Below, piece after piece: positions 55,836 through 63,663 of a stretch of 64,000 bases of DNA. The stretch comes from Cellulomonas soli (lineage in GTDB: Bacteria > Actinomycetota > Actinomycetes > Actinomycetales > Cellulomonadaceae). Position 1 is the stretch's first letter; every line of letters begins with the position of its first letter. Location of the stretch: positions 2,232,001 to 2,296,000 of the forward strand of contig NZ_JACBZJ010000001.1 of NCBI RefSeq assembly GCF_013409305.1. The letters are read 5' to 3'. The notes under the pieces are model-generated. The model was not told the DNA's origin. It was given only the letters and a program-made list of their open reading frames with translations, and searched no databases. Made by a program: the position numbers and the translations under genes.

Positions 55836-57137
55836 ATGAGTGACAGATTGCCGATCTCGCGGCGACGGTCCGCAGGCGGCAAGCACGTCGCCCAGGCCGC
55901 TCGCCTCCATGATGCGAGCGTTCACACGCCCGCGCACCACGCCGTCGGACGCACCCGCACCCGCCTCGCGCAGGGCGGCCTCGTGACCACCCTCGCGGTG
56001 GCGCTCGTCGGTGTCGTCGTCGCACCGGTGTGGGGTCAGGCCTCCGGTCCGGGGGTGGCGACCACCGGCGCATCGACGTCGTCCGCCGTCAGCGCACCGC
56101 TGGACGTCGAGGCCGCGCAGGCCGACTCGGCGATCTTCGTGGCCTCCCGGGCCGTCGACGACGCCCGCGAGGCCCAGGCTGCCGCGACCCAGGTCGCCGC
56201 CGACCCCACGCAGGTCGCCGCCCTCGAAGCCGCCACCGCCGAGCTCGACGCGCTGCTCGCCGCGGCGCAGACCACGGACCCCCTGCTCGCCTCGCGCACC
56301 GACTCGACGGCCTCGCGGTCCACCGAACGGACCTCCCTCGCGGCGGCCACCCCCGAGGCCACCGAGCCCGCTGCCGACACCGCCGGTGCGGCGACCGATC
56401 CGAGCGCCGCCACCGACTCCGCCGCGACCGACCCCCCTGCGACCGACCCCGCCGCAGCCGGCGAGACCGCGGACGGCGCGGCGAGCGCCGACACCGCCGC
56501 GACCGCCGGGACGACCGACGAAGTCTCCGACGCCCTCCTGCCGGGCGCCGCCTCCCTGACGACCGGCGTCGACCGGCTGCGCGCCGCCGTGGCGGCCGTC
56601 GCGGCGCTCACCGACCAGGTCCAGCAGACCACCGAGAAGACGGTCGCCGACCAGCAGGCGGCGGCCGTGGCAGCAGCGGCGGCCGCGCAGGCCGCAGCCG
56701 ACCAGGCGGCCCAGCGCGCCGCCTGGAAGGCGTCCCTGCTCGGGTACGCCAACGGTCGCATCCCCGCGTCCGCGCTCTGCTCACCTGCCTTCGACGCCGG
56801 GATCCAGCTGCGCTGCGACGCGGCCGAGGCGCTCGACGAGCTCGACGCGGCCTACGTCGCCCAGTTCGGCGTGCACCTCACGGTGAGCGACTCCTACCGT
56901 TCGTACGCAGGCCAGGTGGCCTGCGTCGCCGCGAAGGGCTCGCTGTGCGCGAAGCCCGGCACGTCGAACCACGGCACGGGTGTGGCGGTCGACCTCGGCG
57001 GCGGCGTGGAGGGCTTCGGCACCGCGCAGTTCGTGTGGATGACGCAGAACGCCGCGGCCTACTCCTGGGTGCACCCCGACTGGGCGGCAGCGAGCGGGAG
57101 CAAGCCCGAGGCCTGGCACTGGGAGTACGTCGGCTGA
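55836..57137 (+). CDS. M15 family D-Ala-D-Ala carboxypeptidase (VanY-like)
   Basis: 433 residues. A basic N-terminus and one hydrophobic helix (LVTTLAVALVGVVVAPVWG) lead to a long coiled-coil and Thr/Ala/Asp-rich stalk (about residues 85-290). The VanY domain ends the protein: LTVSDSYRSYAGQVACVAAKG, PGTSNHGTGVAVDLGGGV (SxHxxGxAxD Zn ligands) and SKPEAWHWEYVG (terminal HWE). Cysteines in CSPAFDAGIQLRC and CVAAKGSLC could form disulfides. It trims peptidoglycan stem peptides outside the cell. It is a paralogue of the gene at 26840. The leaderless -10 fixes the start. Confidence 0.93.
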   Translation: MSDRLPISRRRSAGGKHVAQAARLHDASVHTPAHHAVGRTRTRLAQGGLVTTLAVALVGVVVAPVWGQASGPGVATTGASTSSAVSAPLDVEAAQADSAIFVASRAVDDAREAQAAATQVAADPTQVAALEAATAELDALLAAAQTTDPLLASRTDSTASRSTERTSLAAATPEATEPAADTAGAATDPSAATDSAATDPPATDPAAAGETADGAASADTAATAGTTDEVSDALLPGAASLTTGVDRLRAAVAAVAALTDQVQQTTEKTVADQQAAAVAAAAAAQAAADQAAQRAAWKASLLGYANGRIPASALCSPAFDAGIQLRCDAAEALDELDAAYVAQFGVHLTVSDSYRSYAGQVACVAAKGSLCAKPGTSNHGTGVAVDLGGGVEGFGTAQFVWMTQNAAAYSWVHPDWAAASGSKPEAWHWEYVG

Positions 57138-57219
57138 CGTCCCGCGGGCGGCGATCGCACGACCCGGTACGGAACGATTCGGCTCGCCGGCTCGCCAGGG
57201 CACGGCGCGGCCCGCACGG

Positions 57220-57225
57220 TACTGT
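57220..57225 (+). promoter_or_regulatory. Leaderless -10 element TACTGT
   Basis: TACTGT is 8 bases before ATG 57234. Confidence 0.4.
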
Positions 57226-57233
57226 CCCGGGGC

Positions 57234-58391
57234 ATGAGCACCTCGGCCGGGTCCGGGCGGGCGCATCCCCTCGTCGGCCGTGCCGCCGAGCTCGACGACC
57301 TCGACGAGCTGCTGTCCGTGGTCGCGGGCGGCGGTGGGGCCACCGTCCTGATCGAGGGCGAGTGCGGCGTGGGCAAGTCGAGCCTCGTCGGCGCGCTGCG
57401 CGGCGGCGCGCACCTGCTCGACGTCGAGCTGTGCGTGGCCCGGGCCGACGAGGCGGACCGTCGTCCGTTCGCGATGCTGACCGCTGCCCTGCTCGGCCCG
57501 AGCGGACGCGCCACCTCCAGCCCCGTCGGCGCCGAGCTGACCTCGCTCCTCGACGCGCTCGGTGACGACCCGACCGGCGCCGCGGTCCTGGTCGAGCGCG
57601 CCGGCGAGCTCTTCGCCGCCCTCGTCCGGCACCGCGGCGACCAGCACCCGTGGGTGCTCGTGCTGGAGGACGTGCACCTGGCCGACGACGCGTCGCTGCA
57701 GGTGCTGCTGCGTCTCGCGCACGAGGGTGCCGTCTCGCGCGCGCTCGTCCTGGCCACCATGCGCCCGGTGCCGTACCGGCCCGCGCTCGCCGAGGTCGTG
57801 ACGGCGTGGACCCGGGCCGGTGCGCGATACCTCGAGCTGCGTCCGTTGTCCGCCCGCGCCTCGCTCGACCTGGCCGAGACGATGGTGGGCGGCGTGATCG
57901 GCCCGGCGCTGCGCGGCACGGTGGCGACCGCGGGCGGGAACCCGATGCTCATCACCGACGTCGTGCGCACGGCGAGGCGGACCGGGGCGGTGGTCGTGCT
58001 CGACGGCGTGCACGACACGCCCGACCCGGGCTGGCTCGTCGCGCTCGACGCGGTGGTGCGCGCCCGGCTCGACTACCTGCCGGCGGAGGTCCGTCTCCTG
58101 CTCGGCCAGGCCTCCGTGCTCGGATCGTCGTTCGTCATCTCCGACGTGGCCGCGCTGTCGGGGGAGCCCGTGGCCGGGTGCTGGCGGACGCTGCGGCACG
58201 CGATGGCCGCGGGGCTCGTGCACGCACGCGGGGATCGCCTCGTGTTCCGGCACGACCTGGTGCGCGGTGCGCTGTACGACGGCCTCGACCCGTCGGGTCG
58301 GCGTGCGCTGCACGCACGGGCCGCCTGGGCCCTGCGGGAGGCGGGTGCGCCGGTGCACGTGGTCGCCGGACACCTCGACCGCGCGCGCTGA
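57234..58391 (+). CDS. AAA ATPase resembling the N-terminal half of LuxR-type LAL regulators
   Basis: 385 residues. Walker A EGECGVGKS (residues 41-49), Walker B WVLVLEDVHLADDASLQ. The later LAVRLDYLPAEVRLLLGQASVLGSSFVISDVAALSG and GDRLVFRHDLVRGALYD are typical of the ATPase plus sensor region in LAL regulators (compare 29211-32201). It ends there: there is no TPR middle and no LuxR HTH. It is either a truncated regulator or a dedicated stand-alone ATPase. The leaderless start and intact reading frame argue against recent decay. Its partner is unknown. Confidence 0.82.
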   Translation: MSTSAGSGRAHPLVGRAAELDDLDELLSVVAGGGGATVLIEGECGVGKSSLVGALRGGAHLLDVELCVARADEADRRPFAMLTAALLGPSGRATSSPVGAELTSLLDALGDDPTGAAVLVERAGELFAALVRHRGDQHPWVLVLEDVHLADDASLQVLLRLAHEGAVSRALVLATMRPVPYRPALAEVVTAWTRAGARYLELRPLSARASLDLAETMVGGVIGPALRGTVATAGGNPMLITDVVRTARRTGAVVVLDGVHDTPDPGWLVALDAVVRARLDYLPAEVRLLLGQASVLGSSFVISDVAALSGEPVAGCWRTLRHAMAAGLVHARGDRLVFRHDLVRGALYDGLDPSGRRALHARAAWALREAGAPVHVVAGHLDRAR

Positions 58392-58457
58392 GCGCCGCAG
58401 GTTCTTAGGGTGGCCACTGGCGCCACCGCGCCGACCGTCCGAGCCTGAGGAGACCGC

Positions 58458-58895
58458 ATGCCCACGCGCACCGCACGGACCGCCTGGACCGGGACGCTCA
58501 TGGAGGGTGGTGGTCAGGTCGCCCTCGTCAGCTCCGGTGCCGCCACCTTCGACGTCTCCTTCCCCCGTCGTACCGCTGAGGAGGCTGCCGGGGTCACCAG
58601 CCCCGAGGAGCTCATCGCCGCCGCGCACTCCTCGTGCTTCGCCATGCAGCTGTCGGCCCTGGTCGCCGAGGCGGGCGGGACGCCCGTCTCGTTGGACGTG
58701 CAGGCCGACGTCACGCTGCGACCCGATCCTGCCGGCGGTCTGCGCATCAGCGGGATCGCACTGACGGTGCGGGGCCGGGTCGACGGCCTGGACGCCGCCG
58801 GGTTCACGGCGGTGGCCGACGCGGCGAAGGCGACCTGTCCGGTCAGCAAGGCGCTGACCGGCACCGAGATCACCCTGGACGCCGCCCTCGTCTGA
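58458..58895 (+). CDS. OsmC family peroxiredoxin
   Basis: 145 residues. ARTAWTGTLMEGGGQVALVSSG opens the fold. The peroxidatic Cys is C60 in AAAHSSCFAMQLSAL and the resolving Cys is C127 in AKATCPVSKALTG. The N-terminal Arg-binding and E in SPEELIAAA complete the active site. This is the OsmC (YhfA/OsmC subfamily 1) organic hydroperoxide reductase. ATG 58458 has GAGGAGA upstream. A short set of degenerate tandem repeats follows the stop. Confidence 0.93.
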   Translation: MPTRTARTAWTGTLMEGGGQVALVSSGAATFDVSFPRRTAEEAAGVTSPEELIAAAHSSCFAMQLSALVAEAGGTPVSLDVQADVTLRPDPAGGLRISGIALTVRGRVDGLDAAGFTAVADAAKATCPVSKALTGTEITLDAALV

Positions 58896-58896
58896 G

Positions 58897-58938
58897 CTGC
58901 GGTCCGATCTGCGGTCCGATCGGCATCCGATCGGCATG
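58897..58938 (+). repeat. Imperfect 11-12 base tandem repeats between osmC and feoA
   Basis: CTGCGGTCCGAT, again CTGCGGTCCGAT, then CGGCATCCGAT and CGGCATGG. Four degenerate units immediately after the osmC stop and before the iron box. Confidence 0.6.
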
Positions 58939-58964
58939 GTCGCCGGAGGGGGACCTCGGTCCCA

Positions 58965-58983
58965 GTAGGTGAGGCTCACCTTC
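58965..58983 (+). promoter_or_regulatory. Iron box (DtxR/IdeR type) before feoA
   Basis: A 19-bp dyad with core TAGGTGAG-GCTCACCTT, matching the DtxR/IdeR consensus TTAGGTTAG-CTAACCTAA at most arm positions. It lies directly upstream of the leaderless -10 of feoA, so an iron-loaded repressor would block the feo operon. Confidence 0.75.
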
Positions 58984-58987
58984 GCTC

Positions 58988-58993
58988 TACGGT
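58988..58993 (+). promoter_or_regulatory. Leaderless -10 element TACGGT for feoA
   Basis: TACGGT is 6 bases before ATG 59000 and 5 bases after the iron box. Confidence 0.5.
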
Positions 58994-58999
58994 CGGGGC

Positions 59000-59239
59000 A
59001 TGGATCTGGTGGACTGCGGTCCGGGCGATGCCGTCCGTGTGCTCGGGATCGGCCTCGACGAGGGGATGCGTCGACGCTGCCGTGAGCTGGGGCTGCAGCC
59101 CGGGGTCGTCGTGCACGTGACGCACCGCGCCGCGTTCGGCGGACGGGTCGTCGCGGTCGGCGCCGACCGCTTCGCGCTCGACGGACGCACCTGCGCGCTC
59201 GTCGACGTCGAGCACGTCGCACCCGTCGGGGTCGCCTGA
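59000..59239 (+). CDS. feoA: Ferrous iron transport protein A
   Basis: 79 residues of the FeoA SH3-like fold. GPGDAVRVLGIGLDEGMRRRCRELGLQPGVVVHVTHRAAFGGRVVAVGADRFALDG shows the L-x-x-L-G-(L/I)-x-x-G core with GAAA-like end. FeoA is a small cytoplasmic partner of FeoB. It heads the feoABC operon under an iron box, with the feoB ATG overlapping its stop by one base (TGATG). Confidence 0.93.
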   Translation: MDLVDCGPGDAVRVLGIGLDEGMRRRCRELGLQPGVVVHVTHRAAFGGRVVAVGADRFALDGRTCALVDVEHVAPVGVA

Positions 59240-61218
59240 TGTCCTGCCACGACGTGAGCCCGGACCCCGGCGCGCTCGCGGTCGAGGCCCGCACGGCGGA
59301 GCCGACCGTCGTGCTCGTCGGGAACCCCAACGTCGGCAAGTCGACCCTGTTCAACACCCTGACGGGCGCCCGGCAGCACGTCGTCAACGCCCCCGGCACG
59401 ACCGTCGAGCTGCAGACCGGCACGTGGCGCGGCGTCGGCGGCACGGCCCGGGTGCGGCTCGTCGACCTGCCGGGCACGTACTCGTTGCTGGCCCGCACGC
59501 CCGACGAGCAGGTCACGGCCGACACGGTCGCCGGGCAGAGCGCGGCGGGTGCCCCCGACGTGGTGCTCGCCGTCGTCGAGGCGCCCGGGCTGGCGCGCTC
59601 GCTCTACCTGCTCGGGCAGGTCGCCCGGACGGGTCGACCCGTCGTCGTCGCGCTCACGCTGTCCGACGTCGCCTCGAGCCGGGGCGTGCCGGTCGACGCC
59701 GACCGGCTGGCGGCCGCGCTCGGCGTGCCGGTCGTCGCCGTCGACCCGCGCACGGGCTCGGGCCGCACCGAGCTCACCGAGGCGGTCGCCGAGGCCCTCG
59801 TCCGGCCGTCCCACGTGCAAGGACTCCGGGCGCGCCCGACGGACGAGCAGGTCGCGAACGGCTCGGGCGATGCCGCGCTCGCGGACGCCGACGAGATCTT
59901 CACGTGGGTCTCCGGCGTGCAGGCCGCGCTCGACCGTCCTGCGGTCGCCACCCCCGTGCGGACCTGGTCGGACCGCGTGGACCGCCTCCTGCTCGACCCG
60001 TGGGTCGGCGTCCCGGTGTTCGCCCTGGTCATGTGGGGTCTGTTCCAGCTCGCCACGGCCGTCGCCGCGCCGCTGATGGCCGCGGTGGACACGCTCGTCA
60101 ACGGGTGGGTCGGCGACGGGCTGCGCGCCCTGCTGCCCTCGTCGGGCGGGTTCGCGTGGGTCGAGGGCCTGCTCGTCGACGGCGTGCTGGCGGGCGTGGG
60201 CACGGTGCTGTCGTTCGCGCCGCTCATGGGCCTGATGTTCGTGGCCATCGCGATCCTCGAGGACTCCGGCTACCTGGCGCGCGCCGCGTTCGTCGCCGAC
60301 CGTGCGATGCGACTGATCGGGCTGGACGGGCGCGCGGTGCTCCCGCTCGTCGTCGGGTTCGGCTGCAACCTGCCCGCCCTGGCCGCCACACGCACGCTGC
60401 CGCACGCCCGGCAGCGGCTGCTCACCGGGCTGCTCGTGCCCTACACCTCCTGCACGGCCCGCCTGACCGTCTACATCCTGCTGGCCACGGTGTTCTTCCC
60501 GTCGAACCCCGGTACCGCGATCTTCCTCATGTACGTCGCGAGCGTCGTGCTCGTGGTCGTCGGCGGGCTGCTGCTGCGACGCACCGCGTTCCGGGACGTG
60601 CGCACCGAGCCGTTCGTGCTCGCCCTGCCCGCCTACCAGCGCCCCCGCGTACGCGCGCTCGGGCTGTCGGCGTGGGTCCGGGTGCGGGCGTTCGTGCTCA
60701 AGGCCGGGCGCATCATCGTCGTCACGCTCACCGCCGTGTGGCTGCTCATGGCCGTGCCGATGACGGGCAACCACCCGGTCGGCGACGTGCCCGTCGAGGA
60801 CAGCCTGTACGGCAGCGCCGCGCAGGCCATCGCCCCGGTGTTCGCCCCGGCAGGCTTCGGCAGCTGGCAGGCGTCCGCCGCGCTGGCCACCGGGTTCGTC
60901 GCCAAGGAGGTCGTCGTCGGCTCGTTCGCGCAGTCGTTCGCCGTCGCCGAGCCCGAGGACCCGTCCCAGCCGGGCGACCTCGGCACCCAGATGCAGGCCA
61001 CCTTCGAGCGCACGTCCGGCGGGCACCCGGCGGCCGCTGCGGCGGCGTTCATGGTGTTCGTCCTCGCCTACAGCCCGTGCCTGGCGACCATCGCCGAGCA
61101 GCGCCGGCTGTTCGGGGTCCGCTGGACCCTGCGGGCCGTCGGCATCGGCCTAGCTCTCGCCTGGGTGGGTGCGGTGCTCGTCTTCCAGATCGGCTCGCGG
61201 CTCGGCGGCCTGGCATGA
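59239..61218 (+). CDS. feoB: Ferrous iron transporter B
   Basis: 659 residues. The G domain has G1 GNPNVGKST (residues 28-36), G2-adjacent NAPGTTVELQTG, G3 DLPGTYSLLARTP. G4, usually NxxD, is TLSD. The membrane part has the gate motifs GFGCNLPA and SCTARL, with characteristic cysteines in both. It ends FGVRW...LAWVGAVLVFQIGS. It transports Fe(II) into the cell. It is at the short end of the family. The stop overlaps the feoC ATG (ATGA). Confidence 0.95.
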   Translation: MSCHDVSPDPGALAVEARTAEPTVVLVGNPNVGKSTLFNTLTGARQHVVNAPGTTVELQTGTWRGVGGTARVRLVDLPGTYSLLARTPDEQVTADTVAGQSAAGAPDVVLAVVEAPGLARSLYLLGQVARTGRPVVVALTLSDVASSRGVPVDADRLAAALGVPVVAVDPRTGSGRTELTEAVAEALVRPSHVQGLRARPTDEQVANGSGDAALADADEIFTWVSGVQAALDRPAVATPVRTWSDRVDRLLLDPWVGVPVFALVMWGLFQLATAVAAPLMAAVDTLVNGWVGDGLRALLPSSGGFAWVEGLLVDGVLAGVGTVLSFAPLMGLMFVAIAILEDSGYLARAAFVADRAMRLIGLDGRAVLPLVVGFGCNLPALAATRTLPHARQRLLTGLLVPYTSCTARLTVYILLATVFFPSNPGTAIFLMYVASVVLVVVGGLLLRRTAFRDVRTEPFVLALPAYQRPRVRALGLSAWVRVRAFVLKAGRIIVVTLTAVWLLMAVPMTGNHPVGDVPVEDSLYGSAAQAIAPVFAPAGFGSWQASAALATGFVAKEVVVGSFAQSFAVAEPEDPSQPGDLGTQMQATFERTSGGHPAAAAAAFMVFVLAYSPCLATIAEQRRLFGVRWTLRAVGIGLALAWVGAVLVFQIGSRLGGLA

Positions 61219-61439
61219 GCATGCTCACCGACGTGCTCGCGCAGACCCGTGCCGGTGCGACGCCCGACCGTGTCGCCCGGCAGCTGGGGCTCGACCAGGG
61301 GCTGGTCGACGCCGCGATCGACCACTGGGTGCGGCTCGGTGTGGTGACGAGCGTGTGCGCCGGCCCGCGGACGCCGGGTGCGGCTTGCGCCGCCGCGACC
61401 CCTGCCTGCGCGGGCTGCCCCGTCGCGTCGCTGCGCTGA
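61215..61439 (+). CDS. feoC: FeoC-like winged-helix protein
   Basis: 74 residues. The N-terminal winged helix is LTDVLAQTRAGATPDRVARQLGLDQGLVDAAIDHWVRLGVV. A Cys-rich end (C in SVCAG, then ACAAATPACAGCP) could bind iron or a Fe-S cluster, as in FeoC. It overlaps feoB by ATGA. In Enterobacteria FeoC regulates FeoB stability and turnover. Confidence 0.85.
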   Translation: MSMLTDVLAQTRAGATPDRVARQLGLDQGLVDAAIDHWVRLGVVTSVCAGPRTPGAACAAATPACAGCPVASLR

Positions 61440-61587
61440 CCTGCGTGGTCTGCGGGCACGTCTCGTCGCCGCTAACCGGTGAGTCGCAGTGCCCCGGAGA
61501 ACGGATTCCTACAGGCGCCGGCCGTGAGTCGCACCTTGGTGAAGGGTGTAGCGTGCCGCCGGCGAGATCCCGGGGGAGGACGGTGGC

Positions 61588-62661
61588 ATGGGTTTCATTG
61601 TGGAGACGGTGAGCCTTCGCGGGATGGCTGACTCCTTGGAAGTTCGGGCGGAGGAAGCATCCGGTCGGGCGTCCGAGTACGCGACTGCGCATCTGGAGTT
61701 CGGCCACGAGTCCGCGGGCCTGCTGTTTCACGCTGCGGCCACCGCGGCCGGCGAGACCGAGCAGAGCCTCCGGGCTGCCTTGACCGCACAGCGGGAGAGT
61801 CTCCTCAAGTCCGGTTTCGAGTTGGATCAGAGCGCGCGAGAATACGACCGGACGGATCTTGAATCAGCCGCGAGGCTCGACTCCTTGATGCAGGGTTCTC
61901 GCGGTGGGCGCCTCAGTATTCCCTGGAGCAGAGCTGTCTACGTTGAGCCCGTGGTTCCGACGGTCGCCCTGACCGAGCCGCAACTTTCCGGCGGTGGCCA
62001 CGACTATCTGACTGAGGCCGTTGGCACGAACTGGCTGAGTCTCAGCTCCGCGATCGATCAGGTGATCGCCTGGGCCTTCGATTACGACCCGCTCGCGGAG
62101 GCGACAAAGCTCCTCTCGGGAGACTGGGATCGTGCACTCTCATGCTCCTGGGCGCTCGCGCGCCTAGGCGAATTTGAAAGGCTCACCGCTGCGAACGTCG
62201 GGAGCGCGCTGTCGCACTGCCTCGATGGGTGGAGCGGGCGCGCCGCAGACTCCGCGAATGAGTACTTCACCGGGTATGCGGCTCAGCTGCGAGCCAACGC
62301 CGAGGCACTTGATGCTGTTGTTGGCTACTTTGACACGCTCCACGAGGGGATTATCGCCGCCAGCTCCACCCTGAAAGGATTGTTCGCCGAACTCATCGAC
62401 GTTGCGCTCGTCGGCGCAGTCTCGTACGCGCTTGCCGTAGCGAGTTCGGAGACTGTCGTCGGAGGTGTCGTAGGCTTCATCGCTGGTTCGGCCGCCTATG
62501 CGCGGGTCGCGTGGTTGGCGAGATCGATCTGGGATGTGATTCAGGCGGCGATCGAGTCGCTGAATGGTGTAGTGGTGCTAATCTCGACTGCGGCCACTTT
62601 TGGATCTGGGGCATTGCGTCTCCCGATTCCGGCCGGCTACTCGGGGCCGGGCCTCGGGTGA
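61588..62661 (+). CDS. ESX/type VII secretion substrate-like protein
   Basis: 357 residues, lower GC than neighbours. Residues 1-95 form a helical hairpin (VSLRGMADSLEVRAEEASGRASEYATAHLEF...SAGLLFHAAATAAGETEQSLRAAL), like a WXG100/LXG domain. A second helical region near 205-260 has the W-x-G-like GWSGRAADSANEYFTGYAAQLRANAEALDAVVGYFDTLHEG. The last 90 residues contain glycine-rich hydrophobic helices (VVGGVVGFIAGSAAYARVAW). No catalytic toxin domain follows. The start ATG 61588 has GGGGGAGGA upstream. It heads a four-gene unit. Type VII secretion is inferred from fold pattern only. Confidence 0.6.
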   Translation: MGFIVETVSLRGMADSLEVRAEEASGRASEYATAHLEFGHESAGLLFHAAATAAGETEQSLRAALTAQRESLLKSGFELDQSAREYDRTDLESAARLDSLMQGSRGGRLSIPWSRAVYVEPVVPTVALTEPQLSGGGHDYLTEAVGTNWLSLSSAIDQVIAWAFDYDPLAEATKLLSGDWDRALSCSWALARLGEFERLTAANVGSALSHCLDGWSGRAADSANEYFTGYAAQLRANAEALDAVVGYFDTLHEGIIAASSTLKGLFAELIDVALVGAVSYALAVASSETVVGGVVGFIAGSAAYARVAWLARSIWDVIQAAIESLNGVVVLISTAATFGSGALRLPIPAGYSGPGLG

Positions 62662-62675
62662 AGAGGGTGGAAATT

Positions 62676-62969
62676 ATGAGTGACAGCCGACAGTTTCTCT
62701 CGTCGATTCCGCCGACCTCCGCCGTGCACTACGAGTTGGTGAGCGAACTCGCCCGCGCTCGCGACGCTGCACCCGGTGGCGCTCTCGCGCGGCTCGCGGC
62801 TGACGTGCTCGATGGTCGGGTGTCGCTGCAAGACGCGCTTCGACAGGGGCCACTCGATGCGGCGGTCAGGGAGTCGGCGCGGCAACTGGGTGCTGCACGC
62901 GAGGCTCTCTCGCGGGAGCAGCTCGACCGAGTGCGTTCCGGTCTCGGTGCTTCGGACCCGCATGCGTAA
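62676..62969 (+). CDS. Small helical protein of the low-GC cluster
   Basis: 97 residues, all predicted helix (VHYELVSELARARDAAPGGALARLAADVLDGRVSLQDALRQGPLDAAVRESARQLGAAREALSREQLDRV). The ATG is 15 bases after the previous stop with GAGGGTGGA upstream. The stop overlaps the lipoprotein start by 8 bases. Such partners of ESX-like substrates can act as chaperones or secretion helpers; no family is recognised. Confidence 0.6.
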   Translation: MSDSRQFLSSIPPTSAVHYELVSELARARDAAPGGALARLAADVLDGRVSLQDALRQGPLDAAVRESARQLGAAREALSREQLDRVRSGLGASDPHA

Positions 62970-63393
62970 GGGGCCGCCGGTCGTGCTCCTCCTGTCGCTC
63001 CTCCTGACGATCGGAGGTTGCGCCGCACAGTCGGAGGATCCCGAGCCGTTCACCGTCGTGTACACGACGGTGAACGGGACCCAGGCGACAGTCGAGGTTG
63101 TTCCGGTGGATCCGCACTGCAGCCTGCTGGGTGACCTCAGGCAGTTCGTTGGCACGGCGGGCGAGCAGGGGGTGACGGCCCTGGTGCCGCTCACTGCGGG
63201 TGCTGCGGTCACCGCTACGCGCGCCGAGCTCGGCGACGGGCTGGTGTTCGTCTCCGATGAGGACTTGCAGGCGGACGAGCACGGTTTCGTCGCCGACGCG
63301 CTGCCGGGTGTGGTCGCGCGCCGTGCCGCGGATGACACCACGACCCCGGTGTCCGACGATGCCGTGCTCAGCGGGACGTTCCGTTGCCCATGA
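62962..63393 (+). CDS. Lipoprotein of the low-GC cluster
   Basis: 143 residues. A short signal peptide ends in lipobox IGGC near residue 19. The mature part is a beta-rich domain (FTVVYTTVNGTQATVEVVPVDPHCSLLGDLRQFV..., GAAVTATRAELGDGLVFVSDED) with two cysteines, one at the very end (FRCP). ATG 62962 overlaps the upstream gene; GTG 62947 is an alternative. Its stop overlaps the next gene (ATGA). No family is recognised. Confidence 0.65.
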   Translation: MRKGPPVVLLLSLLLTIGGCAAQSEDPEPFTVVYTTVNGTQATVEVVPVDPHCSLLGDLRQFVGTAGEQGVTALVPLTAGAAVTATRAELGDGLVFVSDEDLQADEHGFVADALPGVVARRAADDTTTPVSDDAVLSGTFRCP

Positions 63394-63659
63394 CTCCCAC
63401 CGAGAGACTGCGTGAGGGTTCGTGGCGGCTCGCTCTGCTTGGCACCCTGGGGCTCGTCGTCGGTGTCCTCAGCGGGTATTGGCCGTCAGCCCTCGCTAGC
63501 GTGGCGCTGCTGCTGGCATGGGTTGCCGTGCGGTGGGCCACGCGTCCCGATCCATCGCAGGACGCGCGTCAGCGCGGGCGGCGCGAACTGGTCGGCTCGC
63601 TCGTGGTGATCGCGCTCCTGGTGGCCGGAGCGGTCTGCCTGCGAGCATTCAGGGGCTGA
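63390..63659 (+). CDS. Two-helix membrane protein of the low-GC cluster
   Basis: 89 residues. Two transmembrane helices: LALLGTLGLVVGVLSGYWPSALASVALLLAWVAVRW and LVGSLVVIALLVAGAVCLRAF, separated by a charged loop (TRPDPSQDARQRGRR). ATG 63390 overlaps the lipoprotein stop (ATGA), placing it last in the cluster, 5 bases from the convergent benE end. Function unknown. Confidence 0.65.
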   Translation: MTPTERLREGSWRLALLGTLGLVVGVLSGYWPSALASVALLLAWVAVRWATRPDPSQDARQRGRRELVGSLVVIALLVAGAVCLRAFRG

Positions 63660-63663
63660 TGGG

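Noticed and set aside
61595..61789. Small minus-strand frame opposite the ESX-like gene
   Set aside because: Shadow of the plus-strand gene without a start signal.
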